A stretch of DNA of 6,729 nucleotides from Clostridiales bacterium (GTDB taxonomy: Bacteria > Bacillota > Clostridia > Oscillospirales > Oscillospiraceae), in assembly GCA_019418525.1 (NCBI GenBank), contig DYBS01000123.1, positions 1-6,729 on the forward strand, read 5' to 3'. A program made the position numbers and the translations under genes. The notes beneath the pieces are model-generated. The model made no database searches, was not told the origin of the DNA, and was given only the letters and a program-made list of their open reading frames with translations. The first letter of the stretch is position 1, and each line of letters begins with the position of its first letter. Shown piece after piece: positions 4,852-6,729 of this stretch.

Positions 4852-6054
4852 ATGTCTGACGAACTGAATCTGATGCCGGAGCTCACCCTGACCCCCGATG
4901 CCGATACCGCGACAGCCTCGGCCCCCACCGCGCCGGAGGCCCCCACCTTGACCCTGGACGCCGACGCCCAGGCCGATGAGGCCGCCCTCCAGGCCCAGCG
5001 GGAGGCCAACGCTGTAAAGCTGGACGAGAGCCGCCTCACCGAGGCCGAGCGGAAGATGGTGGACGACTTCTCCCAGAAGATCGACATCACCGACGCCAAC
5101 ATGGTCCTCCAGTACGGCGCTGCCGCCCAGAAGAACATCGCCTCCTTCTCGGAGAACGCCCTCAACAGCGTACGCACCAAGGACCTGGGCGAAGTGGGCG
5201 AGGCCCTGTCCTCTCTGGTGGTGGAGCTCAAGCACGTGGGCACCCCCGAGGAGAAGAAGAGCGGCATCCTCGGCTTCTTCCAGAAGAAGAAGGACGAGCT
5301 GGAGGAGATGAAGATCGCCTACTCCAAGGCTGAGACCAACGTGGACAAGATCGTCTCCATCCTGGAGAAGCACCAGGTCACCTTGATGAAGGACGTGGCC
5401 ATGCTGGATCAGATGTACGATCTGAACATGAAGTATTATAAGGAGCTGACCATGTATATCCTGGCCGGTAAGAAGCGCCTTGCCCAGGTGCGCGCCACCG
5501 ACGTGGAGCAGCTCAAGCAGAAGGCTACCCAGACCGGAGCCCAGGAGGACGCCCAGGCCTACAACGACCTGGTGAACATGTGCAACCGCTTTGAGAAGAA
5601 GCTCCACGACCTGGAGCTGACCCGCATGATCTCCGTCCAGATGGGCCCCCAGACCCGGCTCATCCAGAACAACGACGCCCTGATGCTGGAGAAGATCCAG
5701 TCCTCCCTGGTGAACACCATCCCCCTGTGGAAGAGCCAGCTGGTGCTGTCTCTGGGGCTGGAGCACTCCCGCCAGGCCACCGCGGCCCAGAGCGCCGTGA
5801 CCAATATGACTAACGAGCTTTTGCAGAAGAACGCCGACATGCTGAAGATGGGCACCCTGGAGACCGCCCGGGAGGCCGAGCGCAGCGTGGTGGACATCCA
5901 GACCCTTCAGCACACCAATCAGCAGCTCATTTCTACCCTGGACGAGGTGATGAAGATCCAGCAGGACGGCGCCCAGAAGCGCCGGGAGGCCGAGGCCGAG
6001 CTGGGCCGCATCGAGGGCGAGCTGAAGCAGAAGCTGCTGGAGCTGCGAAATTAA
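4852..6054 (+). CDS. telA: TelA family toxic anion (tellurite) resistance protein
   Basis: This 400-aa, mostly alpha-helical soluble protein belongs to the TelA/KlaA/YaaN family, linked genetically to tellurite and other toxic-anion or cell-envelope stress resistance; the mechanism is not established. Residues 1-55 are an acidic, Ala/Pro/Thr-rich, probably disordered extension with a near-repeat, TLTPDAD (12-18) and TLTLDAD (32-38). The TelA core runs from about 56 to the end. It includes a GILGFFQKKKDELEE segment (138-152), a KYYKELTMYILAGKKRL helix (194-210) and IPLWKSQLVLSLGLEHSRQA (290-309); that last stretch is characteristic of the family. The C-terminal part (about 335-398) is heptad-rich and likely coiled coil. 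There is no signal peptide or membrane segment. The ATG at 4852 has AAAGGA 8 nt upstream. It lies 28 nt after xpaC and 18 nt before the TPM gene, so it is cotranscribed and may bind the XpaC cytoplasmic tail (inference). Confidence 0.92.
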   Translation: MSDELNLMPELTLTPDADTATASAPTAPEAPTLTLDADAQADEAALQAQREANAVKLDESRLTEAERKMVDDFSQKIDITDANMVLQYGAAAQKNIASFSENALNSVRTKDLGEVGEALSSLVVELKHVGTPEEKKSGILGFFQKKKDELEEMKIAYSKAETNVDKIVSILEKHQVTLMKDVAMLDQMYDLNMKYYKELTMYILAGKKRLAQVRATDVEQLKQKATQTGAQEDAQAYNDLVNMCNRFEKKLHDLELTRMISVQMGPQTRLIQNNDALMLEKIQSSLVNTIPLWKSQLVLSLGLEHSRQATAAQSAVTNMTNELLQKNADMLKMGTLETAREAERSVVDIQTLQHTNQQLISTLDEVMKIQQDGAQKRREAEAELGRIEGELKQKLLELRN

Positions 6055-6072
6055 GAGAAAGCAGGGAGCCCG

Positions 6073-6729
6073 ATGAAAGCGTTGAAACGAACTTGGGTGG
6101 CGGTGCTCATTGCCGTCGTGTGCATCGCTGCCGCTGTGGGGATCGGCCAACTCCGCCGGCCATCCTATGAGGTGAATCAGGGCGTCGGCACCTCACAGGC
6201 GCTGGACACCTCTTTGAGTACCTCTTCGGTGGCGAAATTCCTGGACGACCAGGCCGGGCTGCTGTCCAACACCGCGGAGAAGAGCGTGCTGCTCTATAAT
6301 GCCAACTGGGACCACCGCTACAACAGCGTGGTGGCCCTGGTGACGGTGGAGAGCGCCTCGGGCGACTTGGAGACGGCCGCCCTCAACGCGGCGCTCGACA
6401 TGGGCCTGGGCGAGGGGGACGCCATCCTCCTCATCGACGGAGAGACCAACAGCTATTACCTCTATCCGGGCAACGAATTTTCCACCATCCTCACCAGCAG
6501 CGTCCAGCGGGATCTGGACGACCGTGTCCTCTCGGGGAACAGCTGGGAGGACGGGGTCCTCAGCTTCTATGAGGGCATGAATCAGGTCTATTTGAACGCC
6601 TTCAGCACCGGAAACGACATGCTGTCCTCCGGCAACAGCTATTCCGTCCGGGTGGGCAGCAGTCTGGTGAGCATGCTGGTGGTGGCAGTGGTGCTGGTGC
6701 TGGTGGTGTGCTCGGTGGCCGATCAGTAC
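6073..6729 (+). CDS. TPM-domain membrane protein, 3' end beyond the window
   Basis: A frame open from ATG 6073 to the last base gives at least 219 aa with no stop. Residues 8-25 are a signal anchor or signal peptide after a basic start (MKALKRTW). After a Ser/Thr-rich spacer, residues about 54-172 resemble a TPM (YgcG/TLP18.3/Psb32/MOLO-1) domain: VAKFLDDQAGLLSNTAEKSV (53-72), a beta strand VVALVTVES (86-94), a helix with GLGEGDAILLIDGE (111-124) and YYLYPGNEF (128-136). A second hydrophobic segment lies at 196-215 and the protein continues past it. The TPM domain is therefore probably outside the membrane between two passes. AGGG/GGGAG at 6063-6068 precedes the ATG, and the 18-nt gap to telA indicates cotranscription. 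Catalytic activity is uncertain, since many TPM proteins have no proven enzymatic role. The family call rests on motif resemblance only. Confidence 0.75.
   Translation, partial: MKALKRTWVAVLIAVVCIAAAVGIGQLRRPSYEVNQGVGTSQALDTSLSTSSVAKFLDDQAGLLSNTAEKSVLLYNANWDHRYNSVVALVTVESASGDLETAALNAALDMGLGEGDAILLIDGETNSYYLYPGNEFSTILTSSVQRDLDDRVLSGNSWEDGVLSFYEGMNQVYLNAFSTGNDMLSSGNSYSVRVGSSLVSMLVVAVVLVLVVCSVADQY

Noticed and set aside
4023..6150. Long minus-strand open frames opposite xpaC and telA
   Set aside because: They are low-complexity Leu/Gly/His-rich products typical of antisense GC-rich DNA. They would cover the divergent promoter region and lack good ribosome binding sites.

Overview
The window looks like chromosomal DNA of a high-GC member of the Firmicutes/Clostridia. 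An Oscillospiraceae-type gut bacterium (Flavonifractor/Pseudoflavonifractor-like) is my best guess. The grounds are strong GC bias at third codon positions, Gram-positive style AGGAGG-like ribosome binding sites, TTGACA/TATAAT promoters, and an xpaC-telA gene pair typical of Firmicutes. The taxonomic call is inference. I see no mobile element, CRISPR array, integrase or rRNA.

Layout, left to right. (1) The 3' part of a tRNA-Thr(CGT) gene enters from the left edge and ends at a strong intrinsic terminator. (2) After a second, long terminator-like hairpin comes a plus-strand CPA1-type cation/proton antiporter of 530 aa with two C-terminal RCK_C-like domains. (3) A bidirectional terminator separates it from convergent recR on the minus strand. 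(4) Roughly 310 bp with no supportable protein gene follows. It holds a triple 11-bp-phased direct repeat, a palindrome and a very GC-rich block with many possible stems. (5) A minus-strand threonine ammonia-lyase gene (ilvA type with one ACT domain) follows. (6) A compact divergent promoter region with two good sigma-A promoters and a TTGAC-N5-GTCAA inverted repeat drives ilvA leftward and an operon rightward. (7) The rightward operon is xpaC, telA and a TPM-domain membrane protein that runs off the right edge.

The genes fall into three functional groups. The antiporter handles cation and pH homeostasis at the membrane. RecR and threonine ammonia-lyase are housekeeping (recombinational repair; threonine to 2-oxobutanoate). 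The xpaC-telA-TPM cluster is tightly spaced (28 and 18 nt gaps) under one strong promoter. It combines a two-pass membrane anchor protein, a cytoplasmic helical TelA protein and a protein with a probable extracytoplasmic TPM domain. This makes it a plausible envelope-stress complex of unknown biochemical activity and the least-understood system in the window. The second most interesting area is 2496-2768, a candidate regulated structured RNA or regulatory region between ilvA and recR.
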